The position numbers and the translations under genes are program-made. A model generated the notes under the pieces. That model worked only from the letters and a program-made list of their open reading frames with translations, was not told where the DNA came from and made no database searches. This document shows positions 56,157 to 64,000 of a stretch of DNA of 64,000 nucleotides, piece by piece. Origin of the DNA: Rhodanobacter sp. FDAARGOS 1247 (GTDB lineage Bacteria; Pseudomonadota; Gammaproteobacteria; Xanthomonadales; Rhodanobacteraceae). The stretch's first letter is position 1, and each line of letters starts with the position of its first letter. The stretch covers positions 2,356,001-2,420,000 of the forward strand of contig NZ_CP069535.1 in the NCBI RefSeq assembly GCF_016889805.1, in the 5' to 3' direction.

Positions 56157-56885
56157 TCACGGCCGGGCCGGGTCAGACTTGATCGCCAGCAGTTCGATCT
56201 CGAAAACGAGCGCCTCGTTCGGACCGATGCGCGGCAGGGCGCCCGCCTCGCCATAGGCCAGCCTCGGCGGAATCACCACCTTCCAGCGATCACCCGTATG
56301 CATGCGCGGAATCACGTCCTGCCAGCCGGGGATCACCTTGTCGACGCTGAAGCTGACCGGCGCACCATGCGCCCAGGTGCTGTCGAACTCGGTGCCATCG
56401 ATCAGCATGCCGCGATAGTTCACCGTGACCAGGCTGGTCACGGTGGGACTGACCTTGCCGTCGCCCTTGCTCAACACCCGGTACTGGATGCCCGACGGCA
56501 ACTGCACCACGCCGGGCTGCTGCCGGTTGCTGGCCAGGTAGGCGGCGCTCTTGCGTGCATTCGCCGCGGCGATCCGCTTGAATTCGCTCAGCGCCTCGGC
56601 GTGCATCTGCTGGTCGAGGCGCTGCAGCTGCTGGTGCATCTCCTGCATCGACACGCCAGGTCGTCGCCTGGCGTAGGCATCCTCGATCGCCTTCACCAGC
56701 ACCGGGATCTCCACATCGGGCTTGCCGTCGGCGAACTGGCTGCCGATCTGGTATCCGATCGCGTACGACAGGCTGGCCTTGTCCGTTCGCGCCGGTGCCG
56801 GAGCAGCGCTCTGGGCGCAGGCCGCGCCGGCAACCAGCAGCAGGCCGAACGCGGCGCAACGCAGATGTGTGATGCCTTGTTCCAC
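56157..56885 (-). CDS. FKBP-type peptidyl-prolyl isomerase (Mip/FkpA-like)
   Basis: A 242-aa protein with a signal peptide (CAAFGLLLVAGAACAQ), an N-terminal helical dimerisation domain (FKBP_N: LSYAIGYQIGSQFADGKPDV, residues ~35-135), and a C-terminal FKBP domain: VTVNYRGMLIDGTEFDSTWA, VIPGWQDVIPRMHTGDRWKV, IPPRLAYGEAGA and ALVFEIELLAI. It assists proline isomerisation and folding in the periplasm. The start is GTG at 56885, with AAGGA 5 nt upstream; an alternative ATG lies 51 nt further upstream (near 56932). It is divergent from the enoyl-CoA hydratase. Confidence 0.87.
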   Translation of the reverse strand: MEQGITHLRCAAFGLLLVAGAACAQSAAPAPARTDKASLSYAIGYQIGSQFADGKPDVEIPVLVKAIEDAYARRRPGVSMQEMHQQLQRLDQQMHAEALSEFKRIAAANARKSAAYLASNRQQPGVVQLPSGIQYRVLSKGDGKVSPTVTSLVTVNYRGMLIDGTEFDSTWAHGAPVSFSVDKVIPGWQDVIPRMHTGDRWKVVIPPRLAYGEAGALPRIGPNEALVFEIELLAIKSDPARP

Positions 56886-57044
56886 CGATCCTTCCTCTCG
56901 CCGGCGCGAGCCTTGATCCCGAGCAAACATCCTAAGCGGTTCGCGCATCCCGTGCAGCGGATCGCGCACGTGGCTTGAGAAACCCGGCGGCGGCAAAGGT
57001 TCCCGCTGCTACCATCGGCGGCTTGCAACTGTCAGGAGCCAGCC

Positions 57045-57827
57045 ATGGCCTATCGCAATCTCGAAATCGGCAACCGCGGTGCCGTGCGCACCATCGTCGT
57101 CAACCGTCCGGACAAGCTCAACGCACTGAACCGCGACACCTTGAACGAACTGACCCTCGCCTTCGCGCAGGCCGGCCAGGACGACGCCGTGCGCGTCGTG
57201 GTGCTGACCGGTGCGGGCGAGAAGGCCTTCGTCGCCGGCGCCGACATCGCCGAGATGAACGGCTATACGCCGGTGCAGGCCCAGGGCTTCTCGCGCACCG
57301 GCCAGCGCCTGATGAGCTCGATCGAGCGGCTGGGCAAGCCGGTCATCGCCCGCATCCAGGGCTTCGCACTGGGCGGCGGCATGGAGCTGGCGATGGCCTG
57401 CCACCTGCGCGTGGCCAGCGAGAAGGCGAAATTCGGCCAGCCGGAAATCAACCTCGGCCTGATCCCCGGCTTCGGCGGCACCCAGCGCCTGCTGCGCCTG
57501 GCCGGCCGCGGCGCCGCGCTGGAACTGTGCCTGACCGGCGCGGTGATCAACGCGCAGCGCGCGTTCGAGCTGGGCATCGTCACCCGCGTCGTCGCGCCCG
57601 AGGCGCTGGACGAGGCGGTCGACGCGCTGGCCGATCACCTGGCTGCTGCCGCGCCGCTGGCCGCGGCCGGCATCCTCGACGCGGTGCTGCAAGGTGGCGA
57701 AACCGCCATCGACCAGGGCCTGGAATTCGAAACCCAAGGCTTCGCGCTGGCGTTTTCCACCGAGGACATGCGCGAAGGCACCGGTGCGTTCCTGGAAAAG
57801 CGCAAGGCGGAGTTCAAGGGGCGCTGA
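57045..57827 (+). CDS. Enoyl-CoA hydratase
   Basis: A 260-aa crotonase. RIQGFALGGGMELAMACHLR (first catalytic Glu, about residue 115) and FGQPEINLGLIPGFGGTQRL (second Glu, about residue 135) are both present, so a true hydratase is expected. The C-terminal FSTEDMREGTGAFLEKRKAEF is typical. It hydrates trans-2-enoyl-CoA in fatty-acid or branched-chain acyl-CoA breakdown. It stands alone, divergent from the FKBP gene. Confidence 0.92.
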   Translation: MAYRNLEIGNRGAVRTIVVNRPDKLNALNRDTLNELTLAFAQAGQDDAVRVVVLTGAGEKAFVAGADIAEMNGYTPVQAQGFSRTGQRLMSSIERLGKPVIARIQGFALGGGMELAMACHLRVASEKAKFGQPEINLGLIPGFGGTQRLLRLAGRGAALELCLTGAVINAQRAFELGIVTRVVAPEALDEAVDALADHLAAAAPLAAAGILDAVLQGGETAIDQGLEFETQGFALAFSTEDMREGTGAFLEKRKAEFKGR

Positions 57828-57858
57828 GGCCCTGCACGCAGGGCAGGCGCTGCCTGCC

Positions 57859-58767
57859 CTACTTTTCGGCTTCGTCGAATTTCTTCTCGCCCGCGGTCAC
57901 CGCGAGCTTCAGGCGATTCTCCGGCGGCGCCAGCGGGCAGACCACGTGCGGTGTGATCGCGCACGGCGGGTTCTCGGCCAGGTTGAAATCCAGCACGAGC
58001 TTGCCGTTCTTCGGCGCGGCCGCGTACAGGAAGCGGGCGCCGCCATAGGTCAGCTTCCCCGCCGTGCGGTCGCTGAAGACGAAGAACAGACGGCCGTCCT
58101 CTTCGATCGGCAGCAGCTCGTAGCTGCGGCCGTCACGCCGGAATACCGCCTTGCCGGCGATCGGCGTGTCGCTCACGGTGCCGGTGACGTAGGCCATCTT
58201 CAACGTGTGCGACGGCTTGAACGGCACCCAGTCCGCCTCGATCCGCCAGGACGGATCGATCGGGAAATAGTCGAAGCCCGGGAAGTGCGTGCGCAGCGGC
58301 GCATCGTTGTCCTTCACCCGCAAGCCGCGCTGCGCGCCGTTCTCGATCACGTACAGATAGCTGCTGCCGAAACCCACCCGGGTCGGTCGCTGCTTGCCGT
58401 CGGAACCTTGCGTGCGCAAGACGTTGTCGATCACCGCCGGTGCGCCGTCGACGGTGATGCCGCGGGTATCCGCCAGATGCAGCCTGACCTGCCCGTCGGT
58501 CGCAAGCTCCAGCACGCCCAGGTGCGCAGGGGCACCGGAGACGGGGAAGTGGTTGTCCGGCGCACTGCCCACGCTGTTCGATCCGGGCTCCAGCCAACCC
58601 GAGGCAGTCAACGCCAGATAGCCGTCCATCTGCCTGAGTTGCTCGACGCGCTCGCTGCGCGCGCGTTGCACCGAGGCGACGTAATCAGCCGGCGTGGCCG
58701 CCGGCGCGGAGAATGCCAGCAGCAGGCCCAGCGCGACCAGCGCGCTCCTTTCAGTGATGCGAGCCAC
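57859..58767 (-). CDS. DUF1684 family exported protein, copy 1
   Basis: A 302-aa protein with a signal peptide (SALVALGLLLAFSAPAA). The DUF1684 core includes YFPIDPSWRIEADWVPF and AGKLTYGGARFLYAAAPKNG KLVLDFNLAENPPCA, ending in CPLAPPENRLKLAVTAGEK. The function of the family is not established. It starts 17 nt inside the end of copy 2, its tandem paralogue, so the two are translationally coupled. Confidence 0.85.
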   Translation of the reverse strand: MARITERSALVALGLLLAFSAPAATPADYVASVQRARSERVEQLRQMDGYLALTASGWLEPGSNSVGSAPDNHFPVSGAPAHLGVLELATDGQVRLHLADTRGITVDGAPAVIDNVLRTQGSDGKQRPTRVGFGSSYLYVIENGAQRGLRVKDNDAPLRTHFPGFDYFPIDPSWRIEADWVPFKPSHTLKMAYVTGTVSDTPIAGKAVFRRDGRSYELLPIEEDGRLFFVFSDRTAGKLTYGGARFLYAAAPKNGKLVLDFNLAENPPCAITPHVVCPLAPPENRLKLAVTAGEKKFDEAEK

Positions 58768-59659
58768 GATAATTCTTCTCCCCCGCGGTCACGCGCAGAT
58801 CCAGCCGGTTCTCCGGCGGCGCCAGCGGACAGGTGGCGAAGCCGGTGAACGCGCACGGCGGGTTGTAGGCTTTGTTGAAGTCCAGCACGACCTTGCCTTC
58901 CTTCGGCGGGTCGATGTACAGGAAGCGCGCCGCGCCGTAGGTTTCCTTGCCGCTGGTGCGGTCGGCGAACACGATGAAATACTGCGCGTCGCCCGGCTCC
59001 TCGATCACCGGCAGCAACTCGAAATGCTTGCCGTCGCGGGTGAACTCCAGTTTGCCCGGCACCGGGTACTTGTCGATGGTGCCGATCACCGAGCCCATCT
59101 CCAGCGTCTCGCCCGGCTGCGCCGGCACCCAGTTCGCCTCGATCCGCCAGGACGGATCGATCGGGAACGAGTCGATGCCGAGGAAATGCTTGCGCGAGGG
59201 TGCTTCGCTGTCCTTCACGCGCAGGCCCTTGCGGCCGTCGCGATCGATCACGTAGAAGCTCGCCGTGCCGAACGCCACCTTCGTCGGCGCCGCATCCGCG
59301 GTGGCGTGCGCATCATCCACCAGCACGGCTTCGCTGACGGCCTTGCCGTCGATGGTGGCATGGCTGTCCTGGTCCAGCACGATCCGCATGCTGCCGTCGG
59401 TCGCCAGCGTGACCACGCCGAGATGGGCCGGCCCGGCGGTCAGCACGATGTCGTTGTCGGCGGCGCTGCCGACCCGGTTGGCGCCCGGCTGCAACCACTC
59501 CAGGCCGATCAGGCTGAGCCAGCCGTCCGCGGCGGTAAGCCGTTCCACACGGCCGGCATGCCACTGCTGGATACCCTGCGTGTAGTTATCGATGTCGGTG
59601 GCGTGCACGGTAGCGACTCCCAGAATGGCGGCGGCAACAAAAAGGCTGTTACGGAGCAT
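58751..59659 (-). CDS. DUF1684 family exported protein, copy 2
   Basis: A 302-aa protein with a signal peptide (LFVAAAILGVATVHA) and the same architecture as copy 1: SFPIDPSWRIEANWVPAQPG, ETYGAARFLYIDPPKEGKVV and CPLAPPENRLDLRVTAGEKN. The two share length, motif positions and several identical stretches, indicating tandem duplication followed by divergence. It is first in the pair and lies 35 bp downstream of mutL on the same strand. Confidence 0.85.
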   Translation of the reverse strand: MLRNSLFVAAAILGVATVHATDIDNYTQGIQQWHAGRVERLTAADGWLSLIGLEWLQPGANRVGSAADNDIVLTAGPAHLGVVTLATDGSMRIVLDQDSHATIDGKAVSEAVLVDDAHATADAAPTKVAFGTASFYVIDRDGRKGLRVKDSEAPSRKHFLGIDSFPIDPSWRIEANWVPAQPGETLEMGSVIGTIDKYPVPGKLEFTRDGKHFELLPVIEEPGDAQYFIVFADRTSGKETYGAARFLYIDPPKEGKVVLDFNKAYNPPCAFTGFATCPLAPPENRLDLRVTAGEKNYRGSHH

Positions 59660-59693
59660 CGGTTTCTCCAGTGAAACGTTTCTCGACGGCGCG

Positions 59694-61505
59694 TCAGCGA
59701 CCGCGCATGAACAACCGGTCCAGCTCGGGCAGGCTCAGTTGCACCCAGGTCGGACGCCCATGATTGCATTGTCCGGAGCGCTCGGTCGCCTCCATCTCGC
59801 GCAGCAGCGCATTCATCTCGGGAAGGGTCAGGCGCCGGCCGGCGCGTACCGAGCCGTGGCAGGCCATGGTGGACAGCAGTTCGTTCTCCAGCTCCTGCAG
59901 TCGACGCGAGCTGCCGTGCTGGGCCAGTTCGGACAACACGTCACGGCTGAGCTGGGCCACGTCGGCGCCTTCCAGCAACGCCGGGATGCGCCGCACCACG
60001 ATCGTGGCCGGACCGCTGCGCGAAAGTTCCAGGCCCCAGTCGGCCAGCGCCTCGGCGTGTTCCTCGGCGGCGGCAGCCTCCCTGGCACTCACCGCCAGGC
60101 TCAACGGCACCAGCAGCATCTGCGAGCGCAGGTTGCTGCCGACGCGGCCGGATTTCAGCTTCTCGTAGGTGATCCGCTCGTGCGCCGCGTGCATGTCGAC
60201 CAGCACCAGCCCGTGCGCGTTCTCGGCCAGCACGAAGATGCTTTTCAGCTGCGCGATGGCGAAACCCAGCGGCGGCGCCTCGCCTTCGGCCGACTCCGGC
60301 AGCGGCGCCGCAGCCACCGGCGCGAACGAAGACGGGCCCAGCAACGCGGCATAGTCGGCCAGCGGTTCCTCACGAGTGCCCAGACCCAGCCGACTCTGGC
60401 TGGATGCACTGGGCCACGCTGACGGATACGCGGCGGCCACCGGCGCCGGATGGGCTTGGGCCGGCATCGAAACAGCTTCCGTCACCGGCAGCGTGCCCAG
60501 CCCCGCCCGCGTCTGCGCCAGCGCCTCGTGCAGGGTGCGAAACAGGAAGTCGTGCACCAGTCGCTGCTCGCGGAAGCGCACCTCGTGCTTGGCCGGGTGC
60601 ACGTTCACGTCGACGCCGGCCGGGTCCAGCTCCAGATACAGCACGAACACCGCATGGCGGCCGTGGAACAGCACGTCGGCATACGCCTGGCGCACCGCAT
60701 GGGCCACGATGCGGTCGCGCACCAGCCGGCCGTTGACGTAGAAATACTGCGAGTCGGCCTGCGCCCGCGAGGCGGTCGGCAAGCCGACCCAGCCGGACAG
60801 GTGCAGGCCCGCCGCCGCGTGATCGATACGCAGGCTTTGCGATGGAAATTCATCGCCAAGCACCTCGGCCACCCGCTGCAATTGCGCCTGCTGATCGCGG
60901 GCGGCCTTCCAGATGCGCACCGGCTTGCCGTTGTGGCTGAGCCGGAATTCCACCGAGCCGCGGGCCAGCGCCAGCGATTTCAGCAGGTCGTCGACATGCG
61001 CGAACTCGGTGCGTTCGGCGCGCATGAATTTCCGTCGCGCCGGCACGTTGTAGAACAGGTCGCGCACCTCGACGCTGGTGCCGGAAGGATGCTGCGCCGG
61101 GCGCGCCGCCTGCAGCTTGCCGCCGTCGACCTCGATGCGGAACGCGGCGTCCTGGTCGCGCACGCGCGAAGTCAGCGCGAAACGCGACACCGACGACACC
61201 GAGGCCAGCGCCTCGCCCCGGAAACCCATGCTGGCGACATGTTCCAGGTCGTCGAAGCTGCCGATCTTGCTGGTCGCGTGCGAGGCCACCGCCAGCGGCA
61301 GCTCGTCGACATGGATGCCGCCGCCATCGTCGCGCACGCGGATCAGTCGCGCGCCACCGGCCTCGATGTCCACCTCGATGCGCGTGGCGCCGGCGTCGAG
61401 GCTGTTCTCGACCAGTTCCTTGACCACCGAGGAGGGCCGCTCGATGACTTCGCCGGCGGCGATCTGGTTGATGAGTTCGGGGGGAAGCAGGCGGATGACG
61501 GTCAT
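59694..61505 (-). CDS. mutL: DNA mismatch repair protein MutL
   Basis: A 603-aa GHKL ATPase: [62 protein letters not shown] and [13 protein letters not shown]. The C-terminal dimerisation domain carries [12 protein letters not shown], which fits the metal-binding endonuclease motif of MutL proteins from organisms without MutH (Met in place of the usual Gln), and a CNHGRP motif near the end. The N-to-C linker is Pro/Ala-rich. It is in the conserved nnrD-tsaE-amiC-mutL order, but DUF1684 genes replace the miaA-hfq that often follow. Confidence 0.96.
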   Translation of the reverse strand: MTVIRLLPPELINQIAAGEVIERPSSVVKELVENSLDAGATRIEVDIEAGGARLIRVRDDGGGIHVDELPLAVASHATSKIGSFDDLEHVASMGFRGEALASVSSVSRFALTSRVRDQDAAFRIEVDGGKLQAARPAQHPSGTSVEVRDLFYNVPARRKFMRAERTEFAHVDDLLKSLALARGSVEFRLSHNGKPVRIWKAARDQQAQLQRVAEVLGDEFPSQSLRIDHAAAGLHLSGWVGLPTASRAQADSQYFYVNGRLVRDRIVAHAVRQAYADVLFHGRHAVFVLYLELDPAGVDVNVHPAKHEVRFREQRLVHDFLFRTLHEALAQTRAGLGTLPVTEAVSMPAQAHPAPVAAAYPSAWPSASSQSRLGLGTREEPLADYAALLGPSSFAPVAAAPLPESAEGEAPPLGFAIAQLKSIFVLAENAHGLVLVDMHAAHERITYEKLKSGRVGSNLRSQMLLVPLSLAVSAREAAAAEEHAEALADWGLELSRSGPATIVVRRIPALLEGADVAQLSRDVLSELAQHGSSRRLQELENELLSTMACHGSVRAGRRLTLPEMNALLREMEATERSGQCNHGRPTWVQLSLPELDRLFMRGR

Positions 61506-61548
61506 CCGCCAACTTTAACAGCGAACAACCGCGATGCCGCGGGGAAAG

Positions 61549-63054
61549 TCAGCCGGCGGGAATGGTCAGCGTGGTGCCGGCGCGCACCGTATTGCTGCTG
61601 ATCTGGTTCGCGTTCTTCAGCGCACCGACGCTGACGCCGTACTGGCGCGCGATGCTGCTGAGACTTTCGCCGCGCCCGACCTTGTGCACGTCGCGCCCGG
61701 ACGCCTTGCCAGACGACTGACTGGCGCTGGACGCCAGCTGCACGCCATTGCGTCGCGCCGCCTCGGCAGCAAACCAGGTGCCCGGCGGCGGCGTCGATTC
61801 AAAATAATTCTTCACGCCGCCCATGACCGCTTCGGCGAGCTTTTTCTGGTGCCCCGGATCGCGCAGCTTGCGCTCTTCGGCCGGATTGCTGATGAAGGCC
61901 GTCTCGACCAGGATCGACGGCACGTCGGGCGAACGCAGCACCACGAAATTCGCGCGCTCGACATAGCCGCGATGGGTCGGCCCCAGACGCCCCAGCGCCT
62001 TGAGCACGTTGCCGGCGATCATGTCGCTGGCCTGTATCGCCCAGCCCTGCTGCATGTCCAGCAGCACCTTGGCCAGGCTGTCGTCCTTGTCGTCCAGCGA
62101 GGTGCCACCGATGAGGTCAGCGCGGTTCTCGCGATCGGCCAACCAGCGCGCGGCCTCGCTGGTCTTGCCGCGCGGCGACAGCACCCATACCGAAGACCCT
62201 TTGGCGTCGCCGCTGGTGAACGCGTCGGCGTGGATCGACACGAACAGGTCGGCATTGTGCTCGCGGGCGATCTTGTAGCGCTGCGCCAGCGGAATGAAGA
62301 AGTCGCTGTCGCGCGTCAGCACGGCCTTCATGCCGGGCTGGCGATTGATCTCGGCGGCCAGCTCGCGTGCCACCGCAAGGGTGACGTTCTTTTCCAGCGT
62401 GCCGCCCGGACCGTGCGAGCCGGGGTCCTTGCCGCCATGACCGGCGTCGATCGCCACCACCACCTGGCGCTGGCCGTTGAGCATCGCTGCCGCCTGCTCG
62501 GCGGCAACCCGGCGGCTGTGCGTGGGATTGCTGTAGGTCTCGACGGGGGCCGGCTTCGCGACCGCAGCAGCAGCCACCGGAGCCACCGGAGCCTTCGGCG
62601 CCGGCGCGGCACTGTCGGCAGCGACATCACGCTCGACCTCGGCGGCGTTGTCGGCCGGATAGAAATCCAGCACCAGCCGATAGTCGCCATCGTCCTTCGG
62701 TTTCAGCAGGAAGCTTTTCAGCCGGCTCGACGGATCGACCCTGGCGGTCAGCTGCATGCCACTGCCGAGGCGGGAATGCGTCATGCCGTGGAACAGGCCC
62801 TGTGCGGACGGGTCGGAGAAATCACCGCCGGGGTTGCTGTCCGGCAGTTCGATCAGCACCTGGCCATGCTTCTGGCTGATCTTGTACTGCAGCGGGCCGG
62901 ACGCGTCGAACACCACCCGGGTATAGGCCGGACCGGCCCAGACGCGAACGTCCTTCAACTGCGCGGCACCGGTCGCGCCCACGGGCAGCAGCGCCGCGAT
63001 CGCGACGGCACACCAGCCGATCCGGTTGTTCAGGCAAGCCCTCATGCTCCGCAT
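61549..63054 (-). CDS. amiC: N-acetylmuramoyl-L-alanine amidase
   Basis: A 501-aa periplasmic amidase. A signal peptide (WCAVAIAALLPVGATGA) is followed by an AMIN domain (residues ~30-125), a Pro/Ala spacer, an Amidase_3 domain with zinc ligands in AIDAGHGGKDPGSHG, HADAF and LVETAFISNPAEE, and a C-terminal LysM domain (HKVGRGESLSSIARQYGVSV). It cleaves septal peptidoglycan during cell division. The start is either of two nearby ATGs (63054 or 63045); both keep the signal peptide. A LysM tail is absent from E. coli AmiC but seen in AmiB-type proteins. Confidence 0.92.
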   Translation of the reverse strand: MRSMRACLNNRIGWCAVAIAALLPVGATGAAQLKDVRVWAGPAYTRVVFDASGPLQYKISQKHGQVLIELPDSNPGGDFSDPSAQGLFHGMTHSRLGSGMQLTARVDPSSRLKSFLLKPKDDGDYRLVLDFYPADNAAEVERDVAADSAAPAPKAPVAPVAAAAVAKPAPVETYSNPTHSRRVAAEQAAAMLNGQRQVVVAIDAGHGGKDPGSHGPGGTLEKNVTLAVARELAAEINRQPGMKAVLTRDSDFFIPLAQRYKIAREHNADLFVSIHADAFTSGDAKGSSVWVLSPRGKTSEAARWLADRENRADLIGGTSLDDKDDSLAKVLLDMQQGWAIQASDMIAGNVLKALGRLGPTHRGYVERANFVVLRSPDVPSILVETAFISNPAEERKLRDPGHQKKLAEAVMGGVKNYFESTPPPGTWFAAEAARRNGVQLASSASQSSGKASGRDVHKVGRGESLSSIARQYGVSVGALKNANQISSNTVRAGTTLTIPAG

Positions 63055-63211
63055 TGAAACGCAGGGCGATGCGCATTGCAAGATCTTTCCCTTGAATATC
63101 CAATACCTGCGGGGCATTTATCAGGTGAGATCAAGCTAAGGGATGCAACTCGTGTTTCCAGCACAAGTCCCTGGCCTGCACGACCGAATCAGGTTTTTCC
63201 AGCGAAAAGAA

Positions 63212-63688
63212 TTACTTGGAAATCCTGTCGAGCAGCCTTGCACCGCGTCCGCCATGGGCGCGCAGCGATGCCTGACGACCAGCCCCGGCGTAGTCCAGGG
63301 TCACGGCAAGATCCGCCGCAGGCAAAGCCCCGCTGCCGCGCTCGGGCCATTCCACCAGCACCACCGCGTCGGGATCGGCCAGCGCGTCCAGGCCCAGCCA
63401 TTCCAGTTCGCCCGGATCGGCGATCCGGTACAGGTCGAGGTGCCAGGCGGGCCGTCCGCCTGCCACATAGCCTTCGACGAGGCTGTAGGTGGGGCTCTTC
63501 ACCCGCTCACCGACTCCCAGCGTCGTCAGCAGGGCGCGGGCGAAACTGGTCTTGCCGGCGCCGAGCGGGCCGTGCAGGTAGATCACCAGCCCGCCGTCCA
63601 GCGCACCGGCCAGGCGCGCGCCCAGTGCCGCGGTGGCCGCCTCGTCGGCAAGCATCCAGGTCGATACCGCCTGCGCCGGTTCAATCAT
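63212..63688 (-). CDS. tsaE: tRNA threonylcarbamoyladenosine biosynthesis protein TsaE
   Basis: A 158-aa ATPase of the t6A pathway: Walker A GPLGAGKTSFARALLTTLG (about residues 40-58), SPTYSLVEGY, and WHLDLYRIADPGELEWLGLD with the Walker-B-like acidic region. It works with TsaB and TsaD in making threonylcarbamoyladenosine at position 37 of ANN-reading tRNAs. The ATG overlaps the nnrD stop by 8 nt. About 155 bp without a gene separates it from amiC. Confidence 0.95.
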   Translation of the reverse strand: MIEPAQAVSTWMLADEAATAALGARLAGALDGGLVIYLHGPLGAGKTSFARALLTTLGVGERVKSPTYSLVEGYVAGGRPAWHLDLYRIADPGELEWLGLDALADPDAVVLVEWPERGSGALPAADLAVTLDYAGAGRQASLRAHGGRGARLLDRISK

Positions 63689-64000
63689 GGTCACGTTCGT
63701 AGCCCGTCATGCCATTGCCCAGTGCCCGCAACGGCGCCAGCAGGTCGCTGGCCAGCAGGCCGCGCTCGCCCTGCCGCGCCGCCCGGTCGCCGGCACGGGC
63801 GTGCAGGCCCGCGCCAAGCCCGGCCGCCTGCCACGCACTGCAGCCCTGCGCCAGCAGTGCCGCCACGATGCCGGTGAGCAGGTCGCCCATGCCGCCGCTG
63901 GCCATGCCCGGATTGCCCCACGGACAGACGTCCAGACGTCCATCCGGGTCGGCGACCAGACTGCCGGCGCCCTTCAACACCACGACGGCGTGGTAGCGGC
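63681..64000 (-). CDS. nnrD: ADP-dependent NAD(P)H-hydrate dehydratase (C-terminal part)
   Basis: Runs off the right edge; only the last ~106 codons are visible. VLKGAGSLVADPDG and the anion-hole segment NPGMASGGMGDLLTGIVAAL LAQG belong to the YjeF C-terminal, ribokinase-like domain that repairs hydrated NAD(P)H. It may be the C-terminal half of a bifunctional Nnr protein with the epimerase domain outside the window. It is first of the visible nnrD-tsaE-amiC-mutL series. Confidence 0.9.
   Translation of the reverse strand, partial: RYHAVVVLKGAGSLVADPDGRLDVCPWGNPGMASGGMGDLLTGIVAALLAQGCSAWQAAGLGAGLHARAGDRAARQGERGLLASDLLAPLRALGNGMTGYERDHD

Overview
The window looks like a chromosomal segment of a GC-rich gammaproteobacterium of the Xanthomonadales (Lysobacterales), most plausibly the Rhodanobacteraceae (Rhodanobacter/Dyella/Frateuria-like). 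The basis is gene content: an Oar-like TonB receptor, a fused isobutyryl-CoA mutase, leucine dehydrogenase, a MutL carrying the endonuclease motif, tandem DUF1684 genes, and interspersed palindromic repeats typical of that order. This is inference from protein families; no rRNA or tRNA gene is present to settle the taxonomy.

Region 1 (about 1-10,200) is an accessory island. After a first plus-strand gene, every recognisable cargo gene lies alone on the minus strand: a DUF3667 membrane protein, an Imm11-type immunity protein preceded by the last ~55 codons of what looks like its toxin, a GIY-YIG nuclease-like protein, a membrane protein, a class-I glutamine-amidotransferase/peptidase C26-like protein, a small cysteine-rich exported protein, and a 588-aa AT-rich protein ending in a HEPN-type motif. 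Between them, on the plus strand, lie five copies of the C-terminal end of one RAYT (REP-associated tyrosine transposase) gene and one N-terminal fragment. They are accompanied by short repeated tags ending in GGGGTCA/TGACCCC and by a conserved AT-rich 27-bp end sequence. No intact transposase is present. The layout resembles a cassette array and is the most unusual thing in the window.

Region 2 (10,220-20,683) is amino-acid and acyl-CoA catabolism: the B12-dependent fused mutase IcmF, with two palindromic repeats read in frame inside its linker; an alpha/beta hydrolase with a TetR regulator; an M48 lipoprotein protease; leucine dehydrogenase; a ClsC-type phospholipase D protein; and isovaleryl-CoA dehydrogenase. 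Methylcrotonoyl-CoA carboxylase beta (38,646), a thiolase (36,719) and two crotonase-fold enzymes (53,646; 57,045) extend the theme.

Region 3 (20,742-33,643) is a probable glycan-utilisation locus: an alpha-galactosidase-like secreted glycosidase, a secreted DUF3472/ricin-lectin protein, an Oar-like TonB receptor, an overlapping operon of an AgaS-like sugar isomerase/deaminase and two PfkB kinases, and a divergent operon of a class I aldolase, an amidohydrolase and a DeoR/AgaR regulator. An AgaR-like operator sits at the divergent promoter. A GalNAc-type amino sugar is a reasonable but unproven guess for the substrate.

Region 4 (33,660-64,000) is mostly conserved housekeeping: a serine-protease autotransporter, HscC plus a J-like partner, a Fur-boxed FTR1/cupredoxin iron importer, rplU-rpmA-obgE, uvrA, a sulfurtransferase-NudL-DUF1289 operon, an FKBP isomerase, tandem DUF1684 proteins, and the conserved nnrD-tsaE-amiC-mutL cluster, whose first gene runs off the right edge.
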